The position numbers and the translations under genes were made by a program. Of a stretch of 54,301 bases of DNA, positions 7,100 to 15,439 are shown in pieces; position 1 is the first letter of the stretch, and every line of letters begins with the position of its first letter. The notes under the pieces were generated by a model. It worked only from the letters and a program-made list of their open reading frames with translations. It searched no databases and had not been told where the DNA came from. Source of the DNA: Ruminococcaceae bacterium UBA1734 (GTDB lineage: Bacteria; Bacillota; Clostridia; Oscillospirales; Acutalibacteraceae); NCBI GenBank assembly GCA_002315765.1, contig DCIE01000021.1:1-54301 (forward strand). The letters are read 5' to 3'.

Positions 7100-8596
7100 A
7101 TGTTTTACTTTTCAAAATCAAAGTATTGTCTTTTATGGCAATGCCCAAAACTATTATGGCTAAACAAAAATCATCCGGAACTTAAAACAAATGATCCGAC
7201 TCTTGAAGCGCGTTTCGAAGCGGGAAACGAAGTTGGAGATCTTGCTATGGGTTTGTTTGGTGATTTCACGGAAGTTACTGTTTATAAATCAAACGGTAGT
7301 TTAGATATTGCAAAGATGATAGAACTAACAAAAAAATGTATTTCGGATGAAACGGATAATATTTGTGAGGCATCATTTGACTATAACGGGCTTTATTGCG
7401 CCGTAGATATTTTACATAAAGAAAACGGCGGATATGCGTTATATGAGGTTAAAAGTTCAACCGATGCACATCATATTTATGCCGTTGACCTTTCATATCA
7501 AAAATATGTTTTAGAACATTGCGATGTAAATATAACGGGAACATACCTTGTTTGTATTGACAGTAATTATGTCAGAGGCGAAGAATTGGATATTCAAAAG
7601 TTGTTTAAGATTATCGATATGTCCGAAGAGGTAAATGACGAATATCAAAATGTACCTTCTCTTATTGAAAAAGCAAAAAGAGTTTATTCTTATACTGAAG
7701 AGCCGATAAAAGATATAGGGCTACATTGTAGAGACCCTTATGCCTGTGCTTATTGGAATTATTGCACCAAACATCTTCCAAGTCCATCGGTGTTTGATTT
7801 ATATAGAATGAATTTTGATAAAAAAGTTGAACATTATCGAAACGGTGAATATGATTTTCAAACTTTGTTACATAACGATAAAATAACAAATGAAAAGCAA
7901 TTAAGACAAATGCTGTTTGCGGTTTCAAATCAAGATGATTATATAGATAAAGACGGAATAAAAGACTTTTTATATACATTATCTTATCCTATTTATTTCC
8001 TCGATTTTGAAACTATGCAGGGCATAATTCCCGAATATCCCGGAACTTGGCCGTATCAACAGTTAACATTTCAATATTCTTTACACTGTATTGAAAAACC
8101 CGGCGGAGAATTAAAACACAAGGAGTTTTTGGCTGAATCCGGAACGGATCCGAGACGTGCTCTTGCCGAACGACTTTGTGAGGATATTCCTAAAGATGTT
8201 TGTGTAACCGCTTATAACAAAGCGTTTGAATGCACAAGAATTAAGGAACTTGCAGAAGCATTTCCTGATTTGTCCGACCATTTGCTAAACATAAAAGACA
8301 ATATAAAAGATTTGCTTGTTCCGTTTCAAAGCGGATATTATTATACAAAAGCAATGGGCGGTTCTTTTTCTATTAAAAGTGTTTTGCCTGCGCTTTTCCC
8401 GAATAACCCGTCGCTCGATTATCATAATTTAGAGGGAGTACATAACGGCGGAGAGGCGATGACTATATTCCCGCAAATAAAAAATATGCCAAAGCAAGAG
8501 GCGGAAAAAGCAAGACATAATTTGCTTAAATACTGCGAACTTGATACTTTTGCCATGGTAAAGGTTTGGGAAAAACTTAATGAAGTTGTAAAATAA
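7100..8596 (+). CDS. DUF2779 protein: Cas4/RecB-like nuclease plus DnaQ-like domain
   Basis: A 498-residue DUF2779 family protein. The N-terminal half is a Cas4-like PD-(D/E)XK nuclease: Asp103 in YCAVDIL and Glu116-x-Lys118 in YEVKSS. Cysteines at the start (Cys10, Cys15) and in the block CRDPYACAYWNYC near residue 210 probably hold an iron-sulfur cluster, as in Cas4 and AddB. The C-terminal half begins IYFLDFETMQG near residue 293 and ends CELDTFAMVKVW, which matches the RNase H-like exonuclease fold of DUF2779. It should act on DNA ends. GGGGGG lies upstream of the ATG. The gene sits between dgt and an unknown gene in one unit. The two-nuclease design suggests a role in DNA processing or defence, not shown. 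Confidence 0.85.
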   Translation: MFYFSKSKYCLLWQCPKLLWLNKNHPELKTNDPTLEARFEAGNEVGDLAMGLFGDFTEVTVYKSNGSLDIAKMIELTKKCISDETDNICEASFDYNGLYCAVDILHKENGGYALYEVKSSTDAHHIYAVDLSYQKYVLEHCDVNITGTYLVCIDSNYVRGEELDIQKLFKIIDMSEEVNDEYQNVPSLIEKAKRVYSYTEEPIKDIGLHCRDPYACAYWNYCTKHLPSPSVFDLYRMNFDKKVEHYRNGEYDFQTLLHNDKITNEKQLRQMLFAVSNQDDYIDKDGIKDFLYTLSYPIYFLDFETMQGIIPEYPGTWPYQQLTFQYSLHCIEKPGGELKHKEFLAESGTDPRRALAERLCEDIPKDVCVTAYNKAFECTRIKELAEAFPDLSDHLLNIKDNIKDLLVPFQSGYYYTKAMGGSFSIKSVLPALFPNNPSLDYHNLEGVHNGGEAMTIFPQIKNMPKQEAEKARHNLLKYCELDTFAMVKVWEKLNEVVK

Positions 8597-8613
8597 AAAA
8601 GGGGTGTAAAAAT

Positions 8614-9414
8614 ATGGAAGAGTGTGTTAGTAAATTTTTAGAAGGAATAGGCAATCTAAAGAATGATTTAGAAAACCCAAACGATGAAAATTCAATAACG
8701 GCAGCAATTAAACTTGCTTACGGCGATGCCAAAAGAACCCTTAATGGTATTGGTGGACAAAGTGAGAAAAGAGATAAAGCAATAAAAGAAATCAAAGAAA
8801 AATTTATTAATTATTTTAATAACAATTCTGCATATAAAAATGAAAATGATTTTAATGATTTTCACAAGAAATTATGTAGGGTTTGGACTGATAATCTTCA
8901 AGGCGATTTAGGAACTGTAGGAAAAGCTCAAAAAATTGTAAATATGACATTCAAATACTTGTATTGTTGCAAAAAAGTACAAGAAGATGAAAGCTTAAAA
9001 GAATATTTTAAGTTTTGTCATATGCCGTTAGACTCATTTACACTCGAATGGTTGTATAGAAAAAACGGGAGTCTTTGCAAGACAAAAATAGCTCCGTGGA
9101 GTGCTGTTAAAGAGTATGGCGACAAAAATAATGCTTGTTATACGGTAGATGATAACAAGGAGTATTATACCTACTATCATCTTCAAGAAAAAATAAAGGA
9201 ATTAGTTGAAACGGAATACAAAGGTAAATCGTTGCTACAGACTGAAATTGTTATTTGGCCGGAAATACAAAAACATATGATTGCCGAAAACTTTTATTTT
9301 TCGATTTGTTCGGATTTGACGAATAGTGCAAAAAGCAAGTATAAAGAGTGTTCACTTAAAGAAAAGTTCGAAATGATAAAAGATCCGTTAAATAAATATA
9401 TTGAAAGCATATAG
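8614..9414 (+). CDS. Hypothetical protein, last gene of the dgt unit
   Basis: A soluble, helix-rich 266-residue protein of a family I cannot name. It follows DUF2779 by 17 bases with AAAAAGGGGTG as ribosome site. Features that look conserved are LGTVGKAQKIVNMTFKYLYC near residue 105 and CHMPLDSFTLEWLYR near 140, followed by an aromatic stretch (EYYTYYHLQEKI). There are four to five cysteines but no spaced metal motif, and no signal peptide or membrane helix. A strong terminator closes the unit at 9445-9481. It may be the effector or the sensor partner of the two enzymes upstream. Confidence 0.7.
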   Translation: MEECVSKFLEGIGNLKNDLENPNDENSITAAIKLAYGDAKRTLNGIGGQSEKRDKAIKEIKEKFINYFNNNSAYKNENDFNDFHKKLCRVWTDNLQGDLGTVGKAQKIVNMTFKYLYCCKKVQEDESLKEYFKFCHMPLDSFTLEWLYRKNGSLCKTKIAPWSAVKEYGDKNNACYTVDDNKEYYTYYHLQEKIKELVETEYKGKSLLQTEIVIWPEIQKHMIAENFYFSICSDLTNSAKSKYKECSLKEKFEMIKDPLNKYIESI

Positions 9415-9444
9415 AATAAATTTGCTTGAATTTTTTTATAAAAC

Positions 9445-9481
9445 AAACTCCCCCTATCCGTTTTGGATAAGGGGAGTTTTT
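9445..9481 (+). terminator. Rho-independent terminator of the dgt unit
   Basis: AAACTCCCCCTATCC pairs with GGATAAGGGGAGTTT, leaving a short T-rich loop, and ends in a T-run. It closes the dgt-DUF2779-unknown transcript. Confidence 0.85.
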
Positions 9482-9491
9482 GTATAGCGAA

Positions 9492-9514
9492 AACCACGCG
9501 ATAGTCGCGTGGTT
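9492..9514. repeat. Perfect GC-rich inverted repeat
   Basis: AACCACGCGA and TCGCGTGGTT form a 10-base perfect stem around TAG. It stands between converging transcripts, after the terminator of the plus-strand unit and before the end of the TauE genes, and on the minus strand is followed by TTTTC. It may be the minus-strand terminator or a dispersed palindrome. Its GC content is far above its surroundings. The rest of the 9515-9620 gap is empty. Confidence 0.6.
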
Positions 9515-9620
9515 CAGAAAAGGTTAACCGATGAACAAAAAATAAAATGTTGATGTAACAAGTTTAGCACACAAAAAGTGGGATTGCAAGTACCATATAG
9601 TTTTTGCTCCGAAGTACAGC

Positions 9621-9998
9621 TCACTGCTGAACTTTTCGAATAAGTTTTACAGTAGTAATAATTTCTTTTAATCCAAGCACGCAAAGAAAAATGCCGAATG
9701 CCTTTGAAAGCAGGTTGTTCCCGATTTTTTCGGCTAAAAATATACCGATAAATCCGCCTATTATTCCGCCTATTGCAATAGGGATTACCGTTTTCCACTT
9801 AATAAGCCCTTTTTTGTTGTAGATTATTACCGAAAATAAGGCGATAGGTATGAAAAAGAGTAGGTTTATACCGCCTGATTTAAGTTGCTTTGTGTTTGCA
9901 AAAACCGATAGATATATTATTAAAACGGCTCCGCCGCCAAGCCCCATAGAGCCAATTAAACCCGAAAAAAGCCCTGCTAAAAGGGCTAAAATTTTCAT
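9621..9998 (-). CDS. Half-size TauE/SafE (TSUP) transporter, second half
   Basis: A 125-residue integral membrane protein with about four helices, matching one repeat of the TauE/SafE family that exports sulfite and other sulfonates. It carries the repeat signature LAGLFSGLIGSMGLGGGAVL near its start, which aligns with that of the upstream gene. The usual family member is about 250 residues made of two such repeats; here the two are separate genes joined by an ATGA overlap, and the proteins probably pair in the membrane. The substrate is unknown. Confidence 0.85.
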   Translation of the reverse strand: MKILALLAGLFSGLIGSMGLGGGAVLIIYLSVFANTKQLKSGGINLLFFIPIALFSVIIYNKKGLIKWKTVIPIAIGGIIGGFIGIFLAEKIGNNLLSKAFGIFLCVLGLKEIITTVKLIRKVQQ

Positions 9999-10348
9999 CT
10001 TATCAGCAGGCGTACACCTGCATAAATCATAAATCCCCCAAAAATACCTTTAAGCAATTTAGGGGATATTTTTGCCATAATTTTCGTACCTAAATATGCG
10101 CCTATAAGTCCCGTCGGTATATAAATATAGGCATCGCTTAATTTTACAAACCCTTTTAGGCAGTAAACTACCGCACTTATAACCGTTATGGGCAAAATTA
10201 CCGCAACGGCATTTTCGTGAGCGGATTTTTGATTAAGACCGTTTTTGCGTAAAAACGGGACTGCCAACATTCCGCCTCCTGCACCGAATAAGCCGTTAAT
10301 AATGCCTATTAAACTGCCGAACAGAAAATTTTTAACCTTAATTTTCAA
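9995..10348 (-). CDS. Half-size TauE/SafE (TSUP) transporter, first half
   Basis: A 117-residue membrane protein, the first of the two half-size TSUP genes. The opening LFGSLIGIINGLFGAGGGML is the canonical N-terminal TauE repeat with its glycine-rich bend, followed by about three more helices and a C-terminal arginine, which fits the positive-inside rule. It overlaps its partner by four bases and follows the ATPase gene by 29 bases, so the three are probably one minus-strand unit. Length and shared motif argue for a natural split family, not a frameshift, since both genes have their own start and coupling. Confidence 0.85.
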   Translation of the reverse strand: MKIKVKNFLFGSLIGIINGLFGAGGGMLAVPFLRKNGLNQKSAHENAVAVILPITVISAVVYCLKGFVKLSDAYIYIPTGLIGAYLGTKIMAKISPKLLKGIFGGFMIYAGVRLLIR

Positions 10349-10377
10349 AATATCACCTATGATATTTTGCCTTAAAA

Positions 10378-11451
10378 CTATCTTATTATTCGGTTTGCCG
10401 TTTCGTTAGCAAAGGCGGACAGCGCTTCAAAATCCATAGCATTTATATAGTATTCCTCTAAAATATCGTGCGAAATTTTGGCTTTGTTAAGTGTATCAAT
10501 CGCCGAAAGAAGCAAATCTCTTTTAACTTTTCTGTTGAAATTAAGTCTTGGCTTTTTTCGGTTAAGCTCTTGAATATCGACAAAACGCCTTATATGAATT
10601 CGTCTTGACTCGGTTTCAAAACGAATGTACTCGTTTTCGGTTACAAAAGCCGTACTGATATCGGGTATTAAAATGTGGTCATTAAGAGTAGGCAGGAATG
10701 GATTTTTTAATGTTATTATGTTATGCCCTCTGTTTAGTGCAAAGCTTCTTATTAAATCCATAATAATTGACGAAACGGCACCGTATTTATCGTCTATTAC
10801 TATTATTGTATCAAAGTTTTCGGTAACTGTTTTAGGATAACCGATTAAGCCAAACGGTGTAGTGCCTTCTATAAATCTAATATTTTCATAGCCTTGCTCT
10901 TTGTCGGTTTTTTCTATATACCGTTTGCAGATTTTTTCGCTGAATTTCAAAATTTTGTCTATTTTTATGAATGTATTAGCGGTTTTAACCGTGTCGTTTG
11001 CGATCTCCTTACAAGCCGATAAATAACGGGATGCGGTTTTATGAAGTGCCTTGTTGATGTTAGTGGCGCTTATTATTTCAAAGCGTTTTTCTTTTAAGAT
11101 TTCACTATTCCAAAACCGACCTAAATCAATTATTTCTTCGCAAACACCCGGATATTCAGGTTCTACCGAATGAGGAGAGGTGCCGTCTATAACCACCGTT
11201 TTTATATCTTCTATAATTATCCCGTCAAGAGAATTCGGGTCAGATGAGCAAGGGCATAAATCAACAGTATAGCCCTTTTCAAAGGCTTTACTTGCGATAA
11301 GCTTCATAAACGAGGACTTACCCGTACCGGGACCGCCCTTTATTATATATGTATTATAGCCGTTTTCGGCAGAGTAATTATCTTCAAAATGTGAAACAAA
11401 TCCCTCGAAAGAATTTGCCGCCAAAAAATATTTTTTATAGTTATCAGCCAT
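10378..11451 (-). CDS. PRK06851-type P-loop ATPase
   Basis: A 357-residue P-loop protein of the PRK06851 type found in Clostridia. Walker A is IIKGGPGTGKSSFMK near residue 30, and a second nucleotide-binding-like segment lies in the middle (GTTPFGLIGYPKT, then TIIVIDDKYGAVSS). The family is of unknown function. I chose the ATG at 11451, which follows AAGAGGGTAATCTT; an in-frame ATG nine codons upstream lacks a ribosome site. It is divergent from rnpB and leads the two TauE half genes. Soluble, no signal peptide. Confidence 0.8.
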   Translation of the reverse strand: MADNYKKYFLAANSFEGFVSHFEDNYSAENGYNTYIIKGGPGTGKSSFMKLIASKAFEKGYTVDLCPCSSDPNSLDGIIIEDIKTVVIDGTSPHSVEPEYPGVCEEIIDLGRFWNSEILKEKRFEIISATNINKALHKTASRYLSACKEIANDTVKTANTFIKIDKILKFSEKICKRYIEKTDKEQGYENIRFIEGTTPFGLIGYPKTVTENFDTIIVIDDKYGAVSSIIMDLIRSFALNRGHNIITLKNPFLPTLNDHILIPDISTAFVTENEYIRFETESRRIHIRRFVDIQELNRKKPRLNFNRKVKRDLLLSAIDTLNKAKISHDILEEYYINAMDFEALSAFANETANRIIR

Positions 11452-11503
11452 AAGATTACCCTCTTTCGTGTTATTCAAAATATACTATTCAAATTAAAAG
11501 ATT

Positions 11504-11532
11504 TTGACACAAGAGAGAGTTTGTAGTATAAT
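11504..11532 (+). promoter_or_regulatory. SigA promoter of rnpB
   Basis: TTGACA (11504-11509) and TATAAT (11527-11532) are both perfect consensus and 17 bases apart, with predicted initiation about 8 bases before the RNase P RNA 5' end. Confidence 0.9.
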
Positions 11533-11540
11533 ACATTTTA

Positions 11541-11914
11541 AGAGTCGACTACACGGTTGCGCAGACATTGTGTCTGTGAGGAAAGTCCGAGCCCCGCAGG
11601 GCAGAATAACGGCTAACGGCCGCCGAGGGTAACCTTAGGGAAAGTGCAACAGAGATATACCGCCGATTTTATCGGTAAGGGTGGAAAGGCGAGGTAAGAG
11701 CTCACCACTTCTTGTGGAGACATAAGAAGTCTGTAAACCCTATTCGGAGCAACGCTGAGTGTGGCTATACATTTGCCCGATGTGCCACGAAAAGCGGCTT
11801 GAGCAAAAAAGCAATTTTTTGTCGAGATAGATAACCGTGGTGGTCGGCAAGATTTGAAACTATTACTGTTTATAAATTTTGCCGGTCTAACAGAACTCGG
11901 CTTATTGTCGGCTC
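11541..11914 (+). ncRNA. rnpB: RNase P RNA
   Basis: This is the catalytic RNA of RNase P, which matures tRNA 5' ends. The conserved P4-region block GAGGAAAGTCCGAGC begins at 11578 and its partner ACAGAACTCGGCTTA is near 11890. The ends pair as P1: GAGTCGAC at 11542 with GTCGGCTC at 11906. The universal CAACAGAGATATACCGCC segment is near 11648. The overall size of about 374 bases and layout fit the bacterial A-type fold. No ribosomal or tRNA genes are beside it. No strong hairpin terminator follows; TTGTTATTTTTTG after P1 may serve. Confidence 0.95.
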
Positions 11915-11937
11915 TTGTTATTTTTTGAAAATAATCC

Positions 11938-11966
11938 TTGACAAAAGGGCTTATCATATATATAAT
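11938..11966 (+). promoter_or_regulatory. SigA promoter of yceD-rpmF
   Basis: TTGACA (11938-11943) and TATAAT (11961-11966) with a 17-base spacer stand just after rnpB and 40 bases before the yceD start. Confidence 0.85.
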
Positions 11967-12005
11967 TATATCCGTGCCATTTTGTTCAAAAGAAAGGTGC
12001 AAGTT

Positions 12006-12506
12006 ATGGTTTTAGACCTTAAAAGCGTATTTGCTAACGAAGGTAAAGAAATTTCCATTGACACTTCGCTTGATATGAGCGATACTGACTTTTCGGGTGG
12101 ATTTCCGCTCAAAACCCCCGTGTCGGTAAAGGGTTCGGTGTTTAACCGTGCCGGTGTTGTTGAAATTAAACTTCAAATGAATTATGACTTTTGTGCCTCT
12201 TGCGACCGATGTGGTACCGAAACCGTTAAAAGCTACGGTGTCGATTTAAGCAAGATGCTTGCGACTTCTATTGAAGCGGAAGAAAGCGATACTATTATTA
12301 CGGTGCCCGATATGAAGCTCGATGTGGACGAACTCGTATTTACCGAAGTTTTCTTAAGTCTTCCCACGAAACACCTTTGTAAAGAGACATGCAAGGGATT
12401 CTGTTTTAATTGCGGAAAGAACTTAAATGAGGGCGATTGTGATTGTAATAAGAGCGACGGTATCGACCCTCGACTTGCAAAGCTTGCTGAACTGATTGAT
12501 AATTAA
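12006..12506 (+). CDS. yceD: YceD/DUF177 family protein
   Basis: A 166-residue DUF177 protein. The family is almost always encoded before rpmF, and in bacteria and plastids it is linked to 23S rRNA accumulation. The ATG at 12006 follows GAAAGGTGCAAGTT; the longer open frame to 11925 runs back through the promoter and is rejected. Two cysteine clusters are visible, CASCDRCGTE in the middle and KGFCFNCGKNLNEGDCDC near the end, suggesting bound zinc. A proposed zinc site beside the zinc-ribbon L32 gene is consistent with ribosome assembly. Confidence 0.88.
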   Translation: MVLDLKSVFANEGKEISIDTSLDMSDTDFSGGFPLKTPVSVKGSVFNRAGVVEIKLQMNYDFCASCDRCGTETVKSYGVDLSKMLATSIEAEESDTIITVPDMKLDVDELVFTEVFLSLPTKHLCKETCKGFCFNCGKNLNEGDCDCNKSDGIDPRLAKLAELIDN

Positions 12507-12538
12507 ATTTAACATAACCCTTTAAGGAGGAACGAAAA

Positions 12539-12721
12539 ATGGCAGTACCTAAGAGAAAAACTTCAAAAGCAAGAAGAGATAAAAGAAGAAATAATCTCTG
12601 GAAACTTGATGCTCCTACATTGGTAAGATGTCCTGAGTGCGGCGCTTATAAGCGTCCTCACAGAATTTGCCTTGCTTGTGGCAAATACAAGGGCCGTCAG
12701 GTTATTGACATTGCGGATTAA
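12539..12721 (+). CDS. rpmF: 50S ribosomal protein L32
   Basis: A 60-residue L32 protein of the large ribosomal subunit. It begins MAVPKRKTSKARRDKRR, typical of the family, and has a complete zinc ribbon, CPECG and CLACG, so it is the zinc-binding C+ form. AAGGAGGAACGAAAA is the ribosome site. It is co-transcribed with yceD and closed by the hairpin at 12735-12766. Confidence 0.97.
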   Translation: MAVPKRKTSKARRDKRRNNLWKLDAPTLVRCPECGAYKRPHRICLACGKYKGRQVIDIAD

Positions 12722-12734
12722 TTTTCGTAATATC

Positions 12735-12766
12735 AGGGGAGGAAAATATCCTCCCCTTTATTTTTT
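12735..12766 (+). terminator. Terminator after rpmF, abutting the next gene
   Basis: AGGGGAGG and CCTCCCCT form a perfect 8-base stem around AAAATAT, followed by TTATTTTTT. Only 16 bases separate it from the next start codon. Confidence 0.85.
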
Positions 12767-12782
12767 ATAAGGCGGTGAAGTT

Positions 12783-14087
12783 ATGGCGGTTATTGTTGAG
12801 AGTGTTTGCAAAAAAAGTGTTGCTTACAAGGCGGGAATAAAGGCGGGGGATACTCTGCTTAGTATGAACGGCGAGGAGATAACCGATGTACTTGACTATC
12901 GCTTTTACCAAAACGATACGAATATTCTTCTTGAATTTATAAACAGCAAGGGGAAAATTAAAAAAAAGAAAATAAAAAAAGACGAGTATGAGGAATTAGG
13001 TCTGAATTTTCATACTTATCTTATGGATAATAAGCGTTCTTGCAGGAATAAATGTGTATTTTGTTTTATTGACCAACTCCCGAAGGGTATGAGGGAGAGT
13101 CTTTATTTTAAGGATGACGATTCCCGACTGTCTTTTCTTTTCGGCAACTATATTACCCTTACTAATTTGACAGAGCACGAAATCGAGCGCATAATAAAGA
13201 TGCATATAAGCCCGATAAATATTTCGGTACATACAACTAATCCAGAGCTTCGTGTTAAAATGATGGCGAATAAAAATGCGGGTAAAGCACTCGAAGTAAT
13301 ACCTAAGCTTAATAACGCCGGAATAAAAATGAACTGTCAGTTGGTTTTATGTCCCGATTATAATGATAAAGATGAGCTTAAAAGAAGTCTTAACGATTTG
13401 ATTTCGCTTGAAAATGTCGAATGTGTTGCCTGCGTGCCCGTAGGGCTTACGAAATTCCGTGAGGGATTAGCCGATGTGAAGCCCTTTGATAAGGAAACGG
13501 CGGGGGAAACTATTGACATTATTGATAGCTTTGCCGAAATATCAAATGAAAAATACGGCGAGCGACGATGCTTTGCGGCGGACGAATTTTATTTGCTTGC
13601 CGAAAGGCAAATCCCCGATGCCGAGTTTTACGGCGAGTTTAAGCAGCTTGAAAACGGCGTAGGTCTTTGGGCGCTTATGAAAAAAGAGGTTGAAGAGGCA
13701 CTTTCCCGATATGATAACGATAAGCCGAGACCTAACAAGCATATTACTCTTGTAACGGGTGTTGCGGCATATGAGCTTATTTGTTTTACGGCACAAGAGT
13801 GCGAAAAAAAGTATAGCGGTCTTACTTGCGATGTAAAGCAAATAATAAACCGCTATTTCGGAGAGCAAATAACCGTTGCGGGACTTGTTACCGCAACTGA
13901 TATATACGACCAATTAAACGGAAAAGACTTAGGAAACGAACTGATAATACCAAGTGTTATGCTCAGAAGCGAAGGGGATATGTTTCTTGATAGCATTACT
14001 GTTACCGAGCTGTCGAAAAAATTGGGAGTTAAGATATCTGTTACCGACTGTGACGGATACTCACTTGTTGAAAAGATAATGGAATAA
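12783..14087 (+). CDS. DUF512 protein: PDZ plus radical-SAM-like iron-sulfur domain
   Basis: A 434-residue DUF512 family protein, a conserved Firmicutes/cyanobacterial family of unknown reaction. Residues 1-65 are a PDZ-like domain (VAYKAGIKAGDTLLSMNG). Cys87, Cys91 and Cys94 form CRNKCVFC, the CxxxCxxC motif that binds a 4Fe-4S cluster in radical SAM enzymes, followed by the family block IDQLPKGMRESLYFKDDD. The DUF512 domain fills the C-terminus. GGCGGTG precedes the start. It leads the DUF512-der-plsY-gpsA order seen in Clostridia. With a terminator directly upstream, its expression may rely on readthrough. Confidence 0.88.
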   Translation: MAVIVESVCKKSVAYKAGIKAGDTLLSMNGEEITDVLDYRFYQNDTNILLEFINSKGKIKKKKIKKDEYEELGLNFHTYLMDNKRSCRNKCVFCFIDQLPKGMRESLYFKDDDSRLSFLFGNYITLTNLTEHEIERIIKMHISPINISVHTTNPELRVKMMANKNAGKALEVIPKLNNAGIKMNCQLVLCPDYNDKDELKRSLNDLISLENVECVACVPVGLTKFREGLADVKPFDKETAGETIDIIDSFAEISNEKYGERRCFAADEFYLLAERQIPDAEFYGEFKQLENGVGLWALMKKEVEEALSRYDNDKPRPNKHITLVTGVAAYELICFTAQECEKKYSGLTCDVKQIINRYFGEQITVAGLVTATDIYDQLNGKDLGNELIIPSVMLRSEGDMFLDSITVTELSKKLGVKISVTDCDGYSLVEKIME

Positions 14088-14113
14088 TACCTTTTAGAAA
14101 GTAGGTTATTTAT

Positions 14114-15439
14114 ATGGCAAAACCTGTTGTTGCGGTTGTCGGCAGACCGAATGTCGGAAAATCAACCCTTTTTAATAAGCTTATAGGTCAAAGACTTTCT
14201 ATTGTGGATGACACTCCGGGTGTTACCCGTGATAGAATTTACGGCGATGCCGAATGGGCAGGACATAAGATAATGCTTATTGATACGGGCGGTATTGAGC
14301 CTAAAACCGATGATATTATTTTGTCGGGAATGAGAATGCAGGCTCAACTTGCTATTGATACCGCAAGTGTAATAATATTTGTTGTTGATATGCAAACGGG
14401 TGTTACCGCAACCGACCAAGAAATTGCGTCTATGCTCCAAAAAAGCGGAAAACCTATTGTGCTTTGCGTAAATAAATGCGATAAAACCGGCAATATTCCT
14501 GCCGAATTTTACGAGTTCTACAATTTAGGACTCGGCGACCCTATTGCCGTTTCTTCGGTACACGGACACGGAACGGGCGACTTGCTTGATGAGGTTTTTT
14601 CTAATTTGCCCGAGGGTGCTTTTGATGACGAAGATGATGAGGACACCGTAAAGGTTGCCGTAATCGGCAAGCCGAACGCCGGTAAATCTTCTCTTGTAAA
14701 TAAAATTTTGGGAGAAGAACGCCTTATCGTTTCGGATATTGCGGGTACTACCCGTGATGCTATTGATGCGTTGGTTAAGAATAAACACGGCAAATTTAAT
14801 TTTATTGATACCGCAGGTTTAAGACGACAAAGCAAGGTTGAAGATAAAATTGAAAAATACAGCGTTCTTCGTGCTAAAATGGCTATTGAAAGAGCTGATG
14901 TTTGTGTTATAATGATTGATGGCAGTGATGGCTTTACCGAGCAAGACTCAAAGGTTGCGGGACTTGCGCTTGAACAGGGTAAGGGTTGTATTATTGCCGT
15001 TAATAAGTGGGATATTGTTGAAAAAGACGGTCAAACTATGGATAATTACAGGAAAAAACTTATGAACGACTTTTCCTTTATGCCTTATGCGCCCATTATC
15101 TTTATCTCTGCTAAAACGGGACAGCGAATAGACCGCTTGTTTGAGCTTATTAAATATGTTCACGAGCAAAACAATATGAGAATTTCGACAGGAAAGCTCA
15201 ATGATATTTTGGCTGATGCTACGGCTCGTGTTCAACCGCCTACCGATAAGGGTAAGCGACTTAAAATTTATTATATGACTCAGGCTTCTACCTGTCCGCC
15301 TACCTTTGTTTGCTTTTGCAATAAGGCGGAGTTGTTCCATTTTTCATATCAAAGATACCTTGAAAATCAAATACGCTCTACCTTCGGACTTGAAGGTACT
15401 CCCGTTAAATTTGTAATAAGAGAAAGAGAAGAAAAATAA
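14114..15439 (+). CDS. der: Ribosome assembly GTPase Der (EngA)
   Basis: A 441-residue GTPase with two tandem G domains and a C-terminal KH-like domain, required for 50S subunit maturation. The first P-loop is GRPNVGKS at residues 10-17, with DTPG and NKCD; the second is GKPNAGKS at 185-192, with DTAG and NKWD. The acidic linker DDEDDED between the domains is usual. The final TAATG overlaps the plsY start, so the two are translationally coupled. Full length; all motifs intact. Confidence 0.97.
   Translation: MAKPVVAVVGRPNVGKSTLFNKLIGQRLSIVDDTPGVTRDRIYGDAEWAGHKIMLIDTGGIEPKTDDIILSGMRMQAQLAIDTASVIIFVVDMQTGVTATDQEIASMLQKSGKPIVLCVNKCDKTGNIPAEFYEFYNLGLGDPIAVSSVHGHGTGDLLDEVFSNLPEGAFDDEDDEDTVKVAVIGKPNAGKSSLVNKILGEERLIVSDIAGTTRDAIDALVKNKHGKFNFIDTAGLRRQSKVEDKIEKYSVLRAKMAIERADVCVIMIDGSDGFTEQDSKVAGLALEQGKGCIIAVNKWDIVEKDGQTMDNYRKKLMNDFSFMPYAPIIFISAKTGQRIDRLFELIKYVHEQNNMRISTGKLNDILADATARVQPPTDKGKRLKIYYMTQASTCPPTFVCFCNKAELFHFSYQRYLENQIRSTFGLEGTPVKFVIREREEK

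Noticed and set aside
14518..14835. Minus-strand open frames over der
   Set aside because: They are antisense to a complete GTPase with every motif and have no ribosome site.
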